Assembly: GCA_036768485.1 (NCBI GenBank)
Contig: JAVLUZ010000164.1
Location: forward strand, 186,001 to 250,000
Direction: 5' to 3'
DNA length: 64,000 nucleotides
From: Mermis nigrescens
Taxonomy: Eukaryota > Nematoda > Enoplea > Mermithida > Mermithidae
Shown here: one piece after another, positions 60,501 to 64,000 of the stretch
How positions within the stretch are numbered: position 1 is the first letter of the stretch
How the letters are laid out: each line of letters begins with the position of its first letter
Made by a program: the position numbers and the translations under genes
Notes under the pieces: generated by a model
Seen by the model: only the letters and a program-made list of their open reading frames with translations
Told to the model about the DNA's origin: nothing
Database searches by the model: none

Positions 60501-62579
60501 GCTTAAAGAAAGGTTAACTTTAATACATATGTAAATTGTAGATACTGAATTGCGTTATCGCTCGTCCTGTACTAGTTCAAATATTTGTGGATAGTTCAAT
60601 AAAACCTTGCGCGCATTGAAATCTGACTTCTTCATTTGGCATTTTTCAATTCGTTTTTTATAATTTTATCCAAAAACAAAAAACTTTTATAAAAATTTGG
60701 GGAAGCAAACATTTGAAGTTTCAATCAACACTTTGTTATTACATAAATCATAATCGAAAATGAAATCCGATTTCAAACAACTTTCAATTCTCAGTCAATA
60801 TGTTGCTGAATCGATTAAGCATCCTTAAACGAGTTGCCTAAAGTTTCAAAACAAATTTCCTATTCGAAACAACTAATTCTAAAGTTTATTCAAGAAACAA
60901 GTTATGCCTGTACCTACGTTTACGTATTATACTTTGAATTATCTGGTATTTTTACACTATATTTTGTTAATTATCTAAAAAATTGAATAAATCGAGTAAT
61001 TACAAATAGAAACATTATTAATTATAAATTAGGAAAATTATAAATCGATAAATTATAAATAAAATTATAAATTATAAATAAAATTGAAAATTATAAATTA
61101 AAATTATAAATCGACTTGCTACCTAAAAATTATTAAAATGATAAAAAGTGAAATTACAAGGGTGAGATGATAGCGTATTTTCGGCATCGGTAGACGGCGG
61201 ACTTTCGGGCAACGAGGCTCGACTCATCGAACTGCTGCTTGTTGAGCTATAGGACTTTTGAACGCGCTGATCTCCCCCCATCGCTATTGCGATCGACTTA
61301 TCGTCCGTATCAACGTCGCTAAAGTCCAAAATATAATAAGCTAAGGAAGCAACACACGCGCATAAAACTTTTTTCTTCTTTATTTTAATAAATTTATTCT
61401 AATTTACCCCAAGAATATCTTAGAAAACGCCTCGCTTTAAGTGTTTTTCGCTATATTTTAGTTTCAAAGCAACAACTTCTCTTTGTCGATTTCATTACTT
61501 TTTATTGAAAAGTTTTTGTTTTCATCTCTGAGGAAAAAACATTTAAAAAATAGTGTGTTTGACGCTTACTCGTCTTTTTTTGAGCCAAACAAAGGTGATT
61601 TAGAAAAACATAACTATCTCCGAATTCCAATGCTATGAGTGTATGAACATACACAAGAATAATAAAATAAAATAAAATCTATAGAATTTTAGTACAAAAA
61701 CTGCTCTTCGTAAATTTCCTTACAAAGGCAGATTACATATATTCAGACGACAAATATGAAAGCGAAAACAGCAAGCAATAATTTTAGCCGAAAGTCAACT
61801 GAAAAATGTAACGATCACTTTTAGGCATCTTCTTTATAAAACAAAATTTCAGGCGCAGTAATTGGAGCCAAATTCAGAAGCATTAATGTCAGAGAACAAT
61901 AACATAGTACAAGCAGATATACTGTACATTATTGATGGCGTGTCTTGTATTTAATGAGTAAAATTCCCAGCGCTTATAAAAACAAGGGTATAAAAGATCC
62001 ATAAAAAAGCAGAAAAAACAAACAAATTAAATATAAAAATAGTATAATAAAATAAAAATAAATCATCGTTATACATATAACGTACGGACATATGTTATAT
62101 AAAACACACGAAAAAGCAATTCATCATATTTTCATCCATACATCAAAAGCGATTGAATGCTGAAATACGTGTGACGTGATATAAACATAAACAAGATTTC
62201 GCTTTATTTTATCATTAAACTTTTTAATACTCGCTTTTACAAAGACACTAATCATATTAAATGTATTAAAATAATTAAGTATAAATATTTTACTCTTATT
62301 CACATAAATTTTTTCAAAAAATAATCATTTTATTTGGGCTATTTTATTAGTGAAATCTTTTTGTTAGAACATAGAAATTCATAACCTTTCCAGTCCTCCA
62401 ACGCAGCTACATACGTACAATCATCTGAAATCTTGAGCGAATAAAATTTTTTCAATTTCACGTGCCATACACATGTTTCATGTCAACATTATGCAGAAAA
62501 ATTATAAAACGAAACCCCTAAATTACCTCTTTGTGCGTCTTCCACTATCTCCATTTCGCTTGAGCAACCGTTGTTCTTC
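30231..62579 (-). CDS. RhoGEF2: RGS-RhoGEF (RhoGEF2 / ARHGEF11-12 type), gene span, N-terminus beyond right edge
   Basis: Coding exons in transcript order are 62579-62527, 61318-61158, 60501-60292, 58225-58079, 54830-54751, 53998-53873, 53814-53697, 51808-51561, 51310-51127, 49168-49081, 45273-45094, 44209-44058, 42045-41872 and 40103-39697. Three optional exons follow: 37363-37151, 33173-32802 and 30598-30231. All phases agree. The family activates RhoA by nucleotide exchange through a DH-PH unit and is controlled by G-alpha 12/13 through an RGS domain. Here the acidic linker ending LKPKERKRQE, a DH domain (ERTHVRNIKIL; LPMEMQRLTKYPLLLETI), a PH domain and a C-terminal coiled coil are visible. 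PDZ and most of the RGS region lie outside the window. Either stop (39697 or 30231) is possible. Confidence 0.85.
30609..30830 (+). mobile_element. Family A MITE adjoining a splice acceptor
   Basis: It starts at TGAATTCTGGAGGGTGCAAG (outermost 18 or so bases lost), runs through GAGCACTATCCATTGGCA and ends CCCACGCCCACGTGCGC. Its left edge is about 10 bases from the minus-strand acceptor at 30599-30600. Confidence 0.75.
30832..30920 (-). mobile_element. Family A fragment, opposite orientation
   Basis: ATACCACCATTTTTAGGACA and ATCTTGCACCCCTTCCC, ending GGTGCTGCCCAGTGCCC. Confidence 0.6.
31471..31834 (+). mobile_element. Family A MITE with internal duplication and perfect TSD
   Basis: The ends are CATAGGTGGGCAGCACCG and GCCCACGTGTG; ctctcaag is duplicated exactly. 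The first 80 or so bases are repeated from 31555 (CATAGGTGGGCAGCACCG again), so one element carries two left ends. Confidence 0.88.
32020..32214 (-). mobile_element. Family A MITE, degenerate
   Basis: GGGTATGCACCCCCGGAACG, GATGCCAATGGATAGTGC and GGTGCTGCCCACCTATG; inverted layout with internal deletions. Confidence 0.65.
32370..32510 (+). mobile_element. Family B MITE
   Basis: It starts CCTACATGGGCAGCAGCC, contains GTCTGATGGGGCAAATCGCC, and ends AAGCCCATGTGTG. Confidence 0.7.
32802..33173 (-). CDS. Possible RhoGEF2 tail exon 2
   Basis: This 372-bp exon starts after CATTTAAG (other AGs lie 4 and 12 bases further) and ends at GTAAAG. It encodes VEPPIFHYADDVAARRKRIQ, then a Ser/Pro-rich region and DEFNVVDVSPLSSKNRDKA. 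It enters and leaves in phase 1, matching both neighbours. HYADDVAARRKRI looks like a short conserved helix, but I cannot name the family. A family C MITE sits about 45 bases upstream. Confidence 0.55.
33219..33596 (-). mobile_element. Family C hAT-type MITE with perfect TSD
   Basis: The ends are CACACATGATCGGGAAGG and CATGCTGTGCACGTCTG; gtcaagaa is duplicated exactly (33211-33218 and 33597-33604). It sits 45 bases upstream of the exon at 33173 on the minus strand. Confidence 0.88.
33713..33874 (+). mobile_element. Family B hAT-type MITE with perfect TSD
   Basis: It starts TAAACATGGGCAGCAGG and ends CCCACGTCAATGTGTG; ggtttcac is duplicated exactly. At 162 bp it is the best family B reference. 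Confidence 0.88.
34039..34508. mobile_element. Tc1/mariner-type foldback MITE, TA target
   Basis: The ends are CAGTGCTCGCCACGGAATTT and AATTTAGTGGCGAGTACTG, flanked by TA. The inverted repeat extends inward (AACAATAAAGAACCGAT; ACGACCTAA; TTACGACTCAGCGC against its mirror), so most of the 470 bp can fold on itself. There is no transposase. Inserted into a family C MITE. Confidence 0.9.
34641..35071 (+). mobile_element. Family D hAT-type MITE nested in family C
   Basis: The ends are CAGTGTTTTTGTTGTATAAG and CAAAAAAAACCCGTG. The flanks tgcgcgcc and tgcgtacc match 6 of 8, and together restore the host family C motif GCGTACCC. Confidence 0.85.
35216..35563 (-). mobile_element. Family C MITE
   Basis: It begins ATACATGATCTGGGGCC and ends CAATGTTGTGCATGTCTG, with GTCAGGATGGCATTGC and TTTTGACGCGTATCCATC inside. 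Confidence 0.75.
35850..35998 (+). mobile_element. Family B MITE
   Basis: The ends are CATACACGGACAGCAAC and CACCCATAAGTG. The flanks cttatgac and cttatgta match 6 of 8. Confidence 0.72.
36010..36263 (+). other. Orphan open frame, function unknown
   Basis: An 80-odd residue frame with FVDFLKSGISLHTAKKLLLC and MKHQKCRINYPDEKVLGSFS, ending at TAG. It is antisense to the proposed RhoGEF tail intron. I recognise no family; low support. Confidence 0.15.
36715..36962 (-). mobile_element. Family C MITE, left part lost
   Basis: AATTTTCGGCGCTCCGCACC, ATAGAGCATCGTCAGAAACG and CGCTGCGCAAGTCTG are in family C order. Confidence 0.65.
37151..37363 (-). CDS. Possible RhoGEF2 tail exon 1 (or 5' part of a separate gene)
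   Basis: The acceptor is ATAAAATTTCAG. The open frame encodes GLNAIKRGFAEETCQSVGQS and later SRLHEASKMSVNSLDSSKTA. It enters in phase 1, which fits the alternative donor of the preceding exon (39708). The donor proposed is CAG before GTCCGT; GCGAG before GTACGG (37054) also keeps an open frame. The product is polar and disordered, with no family I recognise. Better GC and codon texture than the flanks argues that it is coding. Confidence 0.5.
37438..37590 (-). mobile_element. Family B MITE
   Basis: It begins CACATATGGGCGTGGGGG and ends TTTGGTGCTGCCCATGTATG. Confidence 0.65.
37591..37896 (-). mobile_element. Family C MITE
   Basis: It begins ATATATGATCTTGGGCTTC, contains GATAGAGCATCATCAGAAACG without its last base and ends CATGCTGTGCATGTCTG. 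It directly abuts the family B copy at 37438. Confidence 0.7.
37905..38060 (-). mobile_element. Family B MITE
   Basis: CTATATGGGCGTTGTGGG, GGCGATTTCGCCCCATCGG, then GGTTACTGTCAACGCATGG. Confidence 0.55.
38061..39404. other. Intron or intergenic sequence, little recognised
   Basis: AT-rich, with an imperfect MITE-like GAAGCTTTGCGCCGG at 38580. No exon borders that I can support. Confidence 0.4.
39405..39745. repeat. 176-bp tandem duplication at the RhoGEF2 3' exon
   Basis: TGCACTACGTCATGAACATA (39405) and TGCACTACTTCATGACTATA (39581) open two parallel copies that both reach TTTCGCAGCGGTCGTTAA. The right copy contains the end of the coding exon and its stop; the left copy is a diverged duplicate of the same coding end and 3' flank. 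Confidence 0.85.
39697..40103 (-). CDS. RhoGEF2: RhoGEF2 C-terminal coiled-coil exon with stop
   Basis: The acceptor is AAGTATCTTTTAG. It encodes NRILEAINGALK, a serine/proline-rich stretch, then a coiled coil (LTGLLHSLQTMEEDLKRVQN) like the C-terminal helix of ARHGEF12. The frame stops with TAA at 39697-39699. A donor-like ACGG before GTACTA (exon end at 39708) would skip this stop and join in frame to the exon at 37363. The 3' end lies inside one copy of a 176-bp tandem duplication. Confidence 0.85.
40104..41490. other. RhoGEF2 intron, unassigned
   Basis: Contains a few degenerate palindrome remnants (GCGGCGCCAAGTT at 40805). No MITE with clear ends. Confidence 0.4.
41499..41766 (+). mobile_element. 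Family A hAT-type MITE with perfect TSD
   Basis: It starts CACAATGTGGGCGACACG and ends ACGCCCAGCTGTG; gtgttgac is duplicated exactly (41491-41498 and 41767-41774). It lies about 105 bases from the RhoGEF2 exon ending at 41872. Confidence 0.9.
41872..42045 (-). CDS. RhoGEF2: RhoGEF2 exon: post-PH helical segment
   Basis: It encodes ERLKRKDDLIIKSLTEKHKI, then a helical region (LPDSHLERLAETFMDAKNNR) and ends MALAAVVQ. The charged RKDxxIxxxLxEK helix is the expected continuation after the AEPVLTP motif. The donor is GTAGAC, phase 1. Confidence 0.85.
42413..42640. mobile_element. Family D MITE, partial
   Basis: TTTTGTACAGGGTTCTTTTG, GTACGTATGTACAAAGACGG-like start and AAACTGCGCTTTTCGACC; the right end is not found. 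Confidence 0.55.
43040..43610 (-). repeat. Degenerate tandem array split by a MITE
   Basis: About 30-bp units of the form GGACAACCACTTTTTGGAGC run 43050-43113 and continue 43331-43605. A family A MITE occupies the gap. Read on the minus strand the units encode VVVLLxKVVVxL repeats, a by-product of the tandem sequence. Confidence 0.85.
43114..43330 (-). mobile_element. Family A MITE inside the tandem array
   Basis: It begins CATACCAGGGCGTGGAGG and ends TGCCGCCCACCTATG; the target duplication is blurred by the repeated host sequence. Confidence 0.8.
44058..44209 (-). CDS. RhoGEF2: RhoGEF2 exon: post-PH conserved segment
   Basis: It encodes SPADASHVADLLAIERIEVV and then CEVRICQPTVLEHAEPVLTP; AEPVLTP followed by the RLKRKDD of the next exon matches the conserved AEPVLTPTE-type motif after the PH domain. 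A family D MITE begins 29 bases upstream of the acceptor. Confidence 0.88.
44239..44669 (-). mobile_element. Family D hAT-type MITE beside a RhoGEF2 splice acceptor
   Basis: The ends are CAGTGTTTTTTCGTGTTCGG and GTACAAAAAACACTG. The flanks caatcgga and caattgaa match 6 of 8. The element starts 29 bases upstream (transcript sense) of the exon at 44209. Confidence 0.88.
45094..45273 (-). CDS. RhoGEF2: RhoGEF2 exon: end of PH helix and post-PH linker
   Basis: After CCGTTTAG the exon completes the PH C-terminal helix (HWFKLITEQIDSCKQKE) and runs into a polar linker with proline and threonine (VPITANPPSTPTAQQADTS). The donor GTAAGT is strong. Phase is 2 on both sides. Confidence 0.88.
45274..47687. 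other. Large RhoGEF2 intron segment
   Basis: Two short pieces resembling each other (CTCATTTTCGGCATAAAATT near 45495 and CTCATTTCTCAAAAAAATTT near 47360, each followed by a GACCAGA/TAGACC patch) suggest a further worn repeat family, also at 5575-5690 and 55415-55470. Nothing else recognised. Confidence 0.4.
47688..48516 (+). mobile_element. Composite double-length family D MITE with perfect TSD
   Basis: It starts CAGTGTTTTTTTGTACAAGG and ends GTACAAAAGAACCACTC; tttccacc is duplicated exactly outside both ends. At 829 bp it is nearly twice a normal copy: one copy runs to about 48100, then a fragment with ACTCGCCACGAATGTTTA (Tc1-type end), then a second family D right half. Confidence 0.88.
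48684..49032 (+). mobile_element. Family F hAT-type MITE
   Basis: The ends are CGTACATGCACGCGG and CCAGTGTGCATGTGTG. The flanks ataggtgt and acaggtgt match 7 of 8. Reference copy for family F; 49 bases from the RhoGEF2 exon at 49081. Confidence 0.85.
49081..49168 (-). CDS. RhoGEF2: RhoGEF2 exon: last PH strands and helix start
   Basis: An 88-bp exon, phase 1 in and 2 out. It encodes DKKAFFIVSTPAQGPQIYEL followed by VAQTASEKK. This matches the KALFVISMSDNGAQIYELVAQTVSEK-type PH segment of ARHGEF12. It is interrupted only by a short AT-rich repeat just upstream. Confidence 0.92.
49169..49285. repeat. Short direct repeat TATTTATATGTATGTATC
   Basis: TATTTATATGTATGTATC followed by TTTTTGCCTTTTTAT occurs twice (49181 and 49240), beside a RhoGEF2 exon. 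Confidence 0.7.
49362..49640 (+). mobile_element. Family C MITE, right end lost
   Basis: AAGCACAGCATGAGAATTCTG, TACGCGTCAAAAACATCGG and ATATGGCGCAAAGCGCC are in family order. Confidence 0.7.
49700..49845. mobile_element. Family D related fragment
   Basis: GTACAAAGATTGCTCC and CTTTGTACGAGCCTC, ending GTACAAAAATAAAAAACACTG minus its last base; like the fragment at 22663. Confidence 0.5.
49981..50193 (+). other. Orphan open frame in RhoGEF2 intron
   Basis: A 70-codon ATG-TAA frame, antisense to RhoGEF2, with MAKYSTTHFVKYSIVISIFL and FDHASNRVYESYDVTTKQRA. No recognised domain; it may be chance. Confidence 0.15.
50585..50965. repeat. Worn repeat with GGTCAA/TTGACC palindromes
   Basis: GGGGTCAAGTGGCTTGACCC near the left, then ATTGCTTGAAATTGATCAGA and CGCTATTCTAGGATTTATGC similar to 47580-47640, ending CCCATATATGCATG. 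Ends are not certain. Confidence 0.4.
51127..51310 (-). CDS. RhoGEF2: RhoGEF2 exon: PH domain core
   Basis: It encodes VVDLHVVLMEDMLILLTRNS, equivalent to the LYTLLLEDILVLLQKQD strand pair, and ends CPLLKLSGMIAKNVAT, the strand that corresponds to VIKLSTVLVRQVATD. The acceptor is CTCCTCATAG and the donor is GTGAGC, phase 1. Confidence 0.92.
51561..51808 (-). CDS. RhoGEF2: RhoGEF2 exon: end of DH and start of PH domain
   Basis: It starts inside the last DH helix (CVEKSKRILDAVNTAKRISE) and continues through ENNRRLDELQRRLDT to the first PH strand (VHDGPLTWRLAKNK). The DH-to-PH linker helix and HEGPLVWK-type strand are characteristic of this family. The donor is GTATAT, phase 0. Confidence 0.93.
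51918..52326 (-). mobile_element. Family F MITE, inverted
   Basis: It starts CGCACATGAACACTG, contains CTTTTGAATGGCATTACCC and CATGAAAAAGTGTCAAACGA, and ends near TCCGCAGTATGTAC. Confidence 0.65.
52568..52792 (+). other. Small open frame antisense in RhoGEF2 intron
   Basis: 74 codons from ATG to TGA, with KKTGESYVFITEKTPIFAQL and AKTGEYSPVSDEVALLSMMT. No known family, no clear promoter or splice signals. It partly rests on repeated AAAACCGGCGAAT. Confidence 0.2.
53262..53642 (-). mobile_element. Family C hAT-type MITE
   Basis: It begins CATCATGTTCTTGGGGG and ends CATGCTGTACATGTATG; the flanks gtcgcggc and gtcgcgac match 7 of 8. It lies 55 bases from the RhoGEF2 exon at 53697 on its donor side. 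Confidence 0.85.
53697..53814 (-). CDS. RhoGEF2: RhoGEF2 exon: DH domain conserved region 3
   Basis: It encodes EAESSVICRKLQLKDMLPME and QRLTKYPLLLETIAKHTH. The QRLTKYPLLL helix is the GTPase-contacting CR3 signature of Dbl-family exchange factors, so this is direct evidence of catalytic type. The donor is GTATGA, phase 1. Confidence 0.95.
53873..53998 (-). CDS. RhoGEF2: RhoGEF2 exon: DH domain middle
   Basis: It encodes FDGQSGERFKSAVATFCQNQ, then QHALEVLKIRQKKDPKFLQF and LQ, matching the family's FCSNQPFALEMIKSRQKKD-type segment closely. The acceptor is TGAATGCAG and the donor is GTGGTT. Phase is 0 on both sides. Confidence 0.92.
54751..54830 (-). CDS. RhoGEF2: RhoGEF2 exon: DH domain, second conserved region
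   Basis: This 80-bp exon lies between GTCGTTTAG and GTAAGT. It encodes SKLNTSMKLMSKQSKLIGDI followed by GTMLLSF, the DH segment corresponding to IGDLLLTWF-type sequence in vertebrate homologues. Phase is 1 in and 0 out. The intron before it is about 3.2 kb and carries the 1.74-kb hAT-like element. Confidence 0.88.
54831..55548. other. RhoGEF2 intron, unassigned
   Basis: AT-rich, with one worn repeat piece near 55370-55500 (TTATTTTGCCTCATCTTCCC). Nothing else supported. Confidence 0.4.
55560..55636. repeat. GGGGTCGGGGTC array (left subterminal)
   Basis: Repeats of GGGGTCG and CCCCGG just inside the left end of the 1.74-kb element; mirrored at 57215-57282. Confidence 0.9.
57215..57282. repeat. 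GGGGTCGGGGTC array (right subterminal)
   Basis: GGTCGGGGGTCGGGGTCGGG-type repeats inside the right end of the same element, in direct rather than inverted sense relative to the left array. Confidence 0.85.
57301..58078. other. RhoGEF2 intron beside the DH exon, unassigned
   Basis: GGGCATAGGGGAGGGGCG at 57338 and AGTTTGACCTTGCGCACCTATGC near 57765 could be the two ends of one worn repeat of about 450 bp; not otherwise recognised. Confidence 0.35.
58079..58225 (-). CDS. RhoGEF2: RhoGEF2 exon: DH domain, first conserved region
   Basis: After the acceptor TTTTTTTCAACAG the exon encodes ELFHTERTHVRNIKIL (DH conserved region 1, with the catalytic glutamate of the TERxHVR segment), then VFYEPML and IIFPNAEEILELH. 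This is textbook RGS-RhoGEF sequence. The donor is GTAAGC, phase 1. Confidence 0.92.
58470..58648 (-). mobile_element. Family B MITE
   Basis: CATACGTAGGTGTGGGGG at the left and GGTCGTTGCCCATACACGG at the right, with CCCCATCTAGACCCACAGAA inside. Confidence 0.65.
59128..59340 (+). mobile_element. Family E hAT-type MITE
   Basis: The ends are CATACATGTTAGAGGCGG and GAGCCGTTACATGTATG. The flanks cttaatcc and cttaaccc match 7 of 8. Full-length reference at 213 bp. Confidence 0.88.
59367..59800 (+). mobile_element. Further MITE-like repeat
   Basis: CATAGTTTCCCAAGGTC and GGGGTGAAATCCCAAAAT at the left recur at 11406-11455; CGACAGTGATTCAAGTC and GGAATGTGTGATACGGG at the right recur in altered form at 13018-13095. 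It carries one GGCGCGTAGCGCC. Confidence 0.55.
59813..60217 (-). mobile_element. Family C hAT-type MITE with perfect TSD (reference copy)
   Basis: The ends are CATACATGATCTTGGGGGG and CATGCTGTGCATGTATG; gtcgtacc is duplicated exactly (59805-59812 and 60218-60225). At 405 bp it includes TTCGGCGCTTCGCGCC and ATCGTCAGAAACGCC. Confidence 0.92.
60292..60501 (-). CDS. RhoGEF2: RhoGEF2 exon: linker leading into the DH domain
   Basis: It encodes a Ser/Thr-rich stretch, then EDSDLEADNEIPHLEDFLDW and LKPKERKRQEVVNE. The KLKPKERKRQEVINE-type motif immediately before the DH domain is diagnostic for ARHGEF11/12 and Drosophila RhoGEF2. The donor is GTAATG, phase 1. Confidence 0.9.
61020..61122. repeat. 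ATTATAAATTA simple repeat
   Basis: About ten irregular copies of AAATTATAAAT next to a RhoGEF2 exon. Confidence 0.8.
61158..61318 (-). CDS. RhoGEF2: RhoGEF2 exon: acidic/serine-rich linker
   Basis: The acceptor is TTTGGACTTTAG and the donor is GTAATT. It encodes DVDTDDKSIAIAMGGDQRVQ followed by a serine-rich tract (SYSSTSSSSMSRASLPESPP), low-complexity linker typical between the RGS and DH domains. It leaves in phase 1, completed by the next exon. Confidence 0.7.
61360..61645 (-). mobile_element. Family C MITE, degenerate
   Basis: AAACGCCTCGCTTTAAGTG, GTTTGACGCTTACTCGTC and TCCAATGCTATGAGTGTATG keep family C order at lower identity. Confidence 0.5.
61646..62526. other. RhoGEF2 intron, AT-rich, nothing recognised
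   Basis: Low-complexity A/T runs (AATAAAATAAAATAAAATC at 61660). No exon or element with clear borders. Confidence 0.5.
62527..62579 (-). CDS. RhoGEF2: RhoGEF2 short exon between RGS region and linker
   Basis: On the minus strand a 53-bp exon is bounded by GGCTTTTAG and GTAATT. It encodes EEQRLLKRNGDSGRRTK plus two bases of a codon. Those two bases are completed by the single leading base of the next exon (61318). The charged helix-like sequence suits the end of the RGS region. It is too short for ordinary ORF calls; the phase match is the main support. Confidence 0.6.
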
Positions 62580-63144
62580 CTAAAAGCCAATTAAACATTA
62601 AAGATGCGAACAAAGTAGAGCGATTTTATAAGCAAAAATTCAAAGAAATGTTATATTTTCAAAAAAAAAATTCGGCGCTATAAAAATCGATTAAAATTAC
62701 CAAATCCGCGTCTCAGTTTACAGATACACAAGTTAAGAAAAACTGATAACAAACGTCATAAACTAAGGTGAATGGAACGGATCAATCTCCTTCAGGATTT
62801 GAAGAGATGTGTACTACTGACGCCAAGCTTTCTATTCAAAAATCAGCCGACGACGTCACTTACTTTTTTTGTTATATTATCGTAAAGAACAGTGGTGATC
62901 TTTCGCAAGTAAAAAATGGTCTCTGCGAAGAAGCATGACGTATTTTTGGCAAAAAAAGTTCAAAGTAAATTTAAAAAATTATTTTGGATATAACAGACAT
63001 ATGTAAGGTCTGGAATGGCCTGAGGAAGATTTCTGATTTTTTCATCTTGTCTATTCTAGAGCTGACACGTTTCCCATTTATCGTCTTTACTAAATCATGC
63101 TTATTTGCCAAGCAATTATAGTAAACTGTCCGCTTTTAATTGAA

Positions 63145-63345
63145 AAATGTAGAGCTTATTGATAGCTTTTCAAAAATGTATTGCACATGCTGCAATTTTG
63201 CTCCTGGGCAAAGAAAATTAGAAAAGACGGTATTAGGGGAGCAAAGACGACCTAAATCGTCTTTGCAATTTTCTCGACCCAGGAGCAAAATTATATCCCA
63301 TGTACATAATATATTTTTGGAAAGCTATTAATGCGCTCTACATTT
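63145..63345. mobile_element. Foldback (inverted-repeat) element
   Basis: The left arm AATGTAGAGCTTATTGATAG... is mirrored by the right arm ending ...CTATTAATGCGCTCTACATT, with further pairing (AATTTTGCTCCTGGG against CCCAGGAGCAAAATT, and AAGACGA / TCGTCTT around the centre). Almost the whole 200 bp is self-complementary. Confidence 0.8.
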
Positions 63346-64000
63346 ATAAATCAAAATCAGAGAGCTTCCTTTGCCTGCCACTTAGATAAATGCGATTTGA
63401 TGAAAGACGATTCGTCCTTTGCGCCAGCCTTAGTCTATTCATACGTATGTACATATCATATTGCATCTAAAAAGAAATACATATATTGGCGTATGAAGCG
63501 AGTTGAATTTTTATCCGCACGTACACCAATCAAGAAACAACGAGTTTATAATACTACTTGTTTCACGAGTTTTAAAACCATCCGAAATAAGCCGCTCCCA
63601 TCCGTGCGTTAAAAATTTCGATTTAACAGTTTCAGTAATACTGCGAATAACAAACACACGATTACTTAATTCATAGAATATTTAGTTTTTCAAAACTAAG
63701 TCTGCTCATTTTAAAAATGTGAAACAATTAAAAAATTATCAAACTTCGAGTAACGATTAAAATTTTCAATGGCATGTCAGTTACCTGTAAATTCTTGAGG
63801 TACTAAACGTCGGTATACATTCAACGAGTCAAAATTTTAGGTGAGGGTGGTCGTCGATATTACAAAAGGGAAAATCATTTTTAATTATCTTTATCAAAAA
63901 AATGCAAAAAACGACAACTATAATGAACTAAAAAGAGCCGTTTTTTACTCAAAAGTCGGGGGAAAAGAAAACATCTCAACTTCTGGTTTAGAGGATCCCA
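63346..64000. other. Right edge, intron of RhoGEF2 or upstream
   Basis: One microexon candidate on the minus strand: GACGTTTAG, 18 coding bases (YLKNLQ), then GTAACT at about 63784-63801. It would join in phase 0 to the exon at 62579. The plus-strand 93-codon frame at 63331-63612 has no recognisable features. Confidence 0.25.

Noticed and set aside
1..64000. tRNA or rRNA genes
   Set aside because: No cloverleaf with A/B boxes or rRNA core motif could be recognised by eye; a covariance-model scan would be needed to exclude small ones.

Overview
The window is eukaryotic nuclear DNA: AT-rich, with large introns, short spliced exons and GT/AG borders. The two protein-coding genes found are animal genes, so the source is an animal, most likely an invertebrate (possibly an arthropod; the sequence does not settle the clade). 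There are no operons, no CRISPR arrays, and no rRNA or tRNA genes that I could recognise by eye.

Gene 1 (+ strand, about 4386-24826) is a TXNDC11-like ER thioredoxin-domain protein. I resolve eight exons with consistent phases; the 5' end lies upstream. Its last thioredoxin fold carries a WCGLC active site, while the first fold has SxxC in place of CxxC. Gene 2 (- strand, from about 62579 leftwards) is the RGS-RhoGEF family (Drosophila RhoGEF2, vertebrate ARHGEF11/12). The linker, the DH domain, most of the PH domain and the C-terminal coiled coil can be followed exon by exon. It reaches a stop codon at 39697. Alternatively, through a donor 9 bases before that stop, it continues into three more phase-compatible exons ending at 30231. 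The PDZ and most of the RGS part lie beyond the right edge. The genes are convergent (tail to tail).

Most of the remaining sequence is non-autonomous DNA transposons. I recognise at least six MITE families, labelled A-F here. In each, one or more copies have terminal inverted repeats and 8-bp target-site duplications (TSDs) visible in the raw sequence, which points to the hAT superfamily. Larger hAT-like elements also occur: 688 bp at 15365, carrying a broken transposase C-terminus; about 3.7 kb at 9695; and 1.74 kb at 55549. There is one Tc1/mariner-type foldback element flanked by TA at 34039. Elements are nested up to four deep, and several sit within tens of bases of splice sites. A palindrome of the form GGCGC-GAA-GCGCC recurs about thirty times inside otherwise unrelated families. 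The larger elements each carry their own GC-rich heptamer-like array near an end.

All calls come from reading the sequence. Exon joins rest on phase agreement plus recognisable family motifs. Element ends rest on visible inverted repeats and target duplications.
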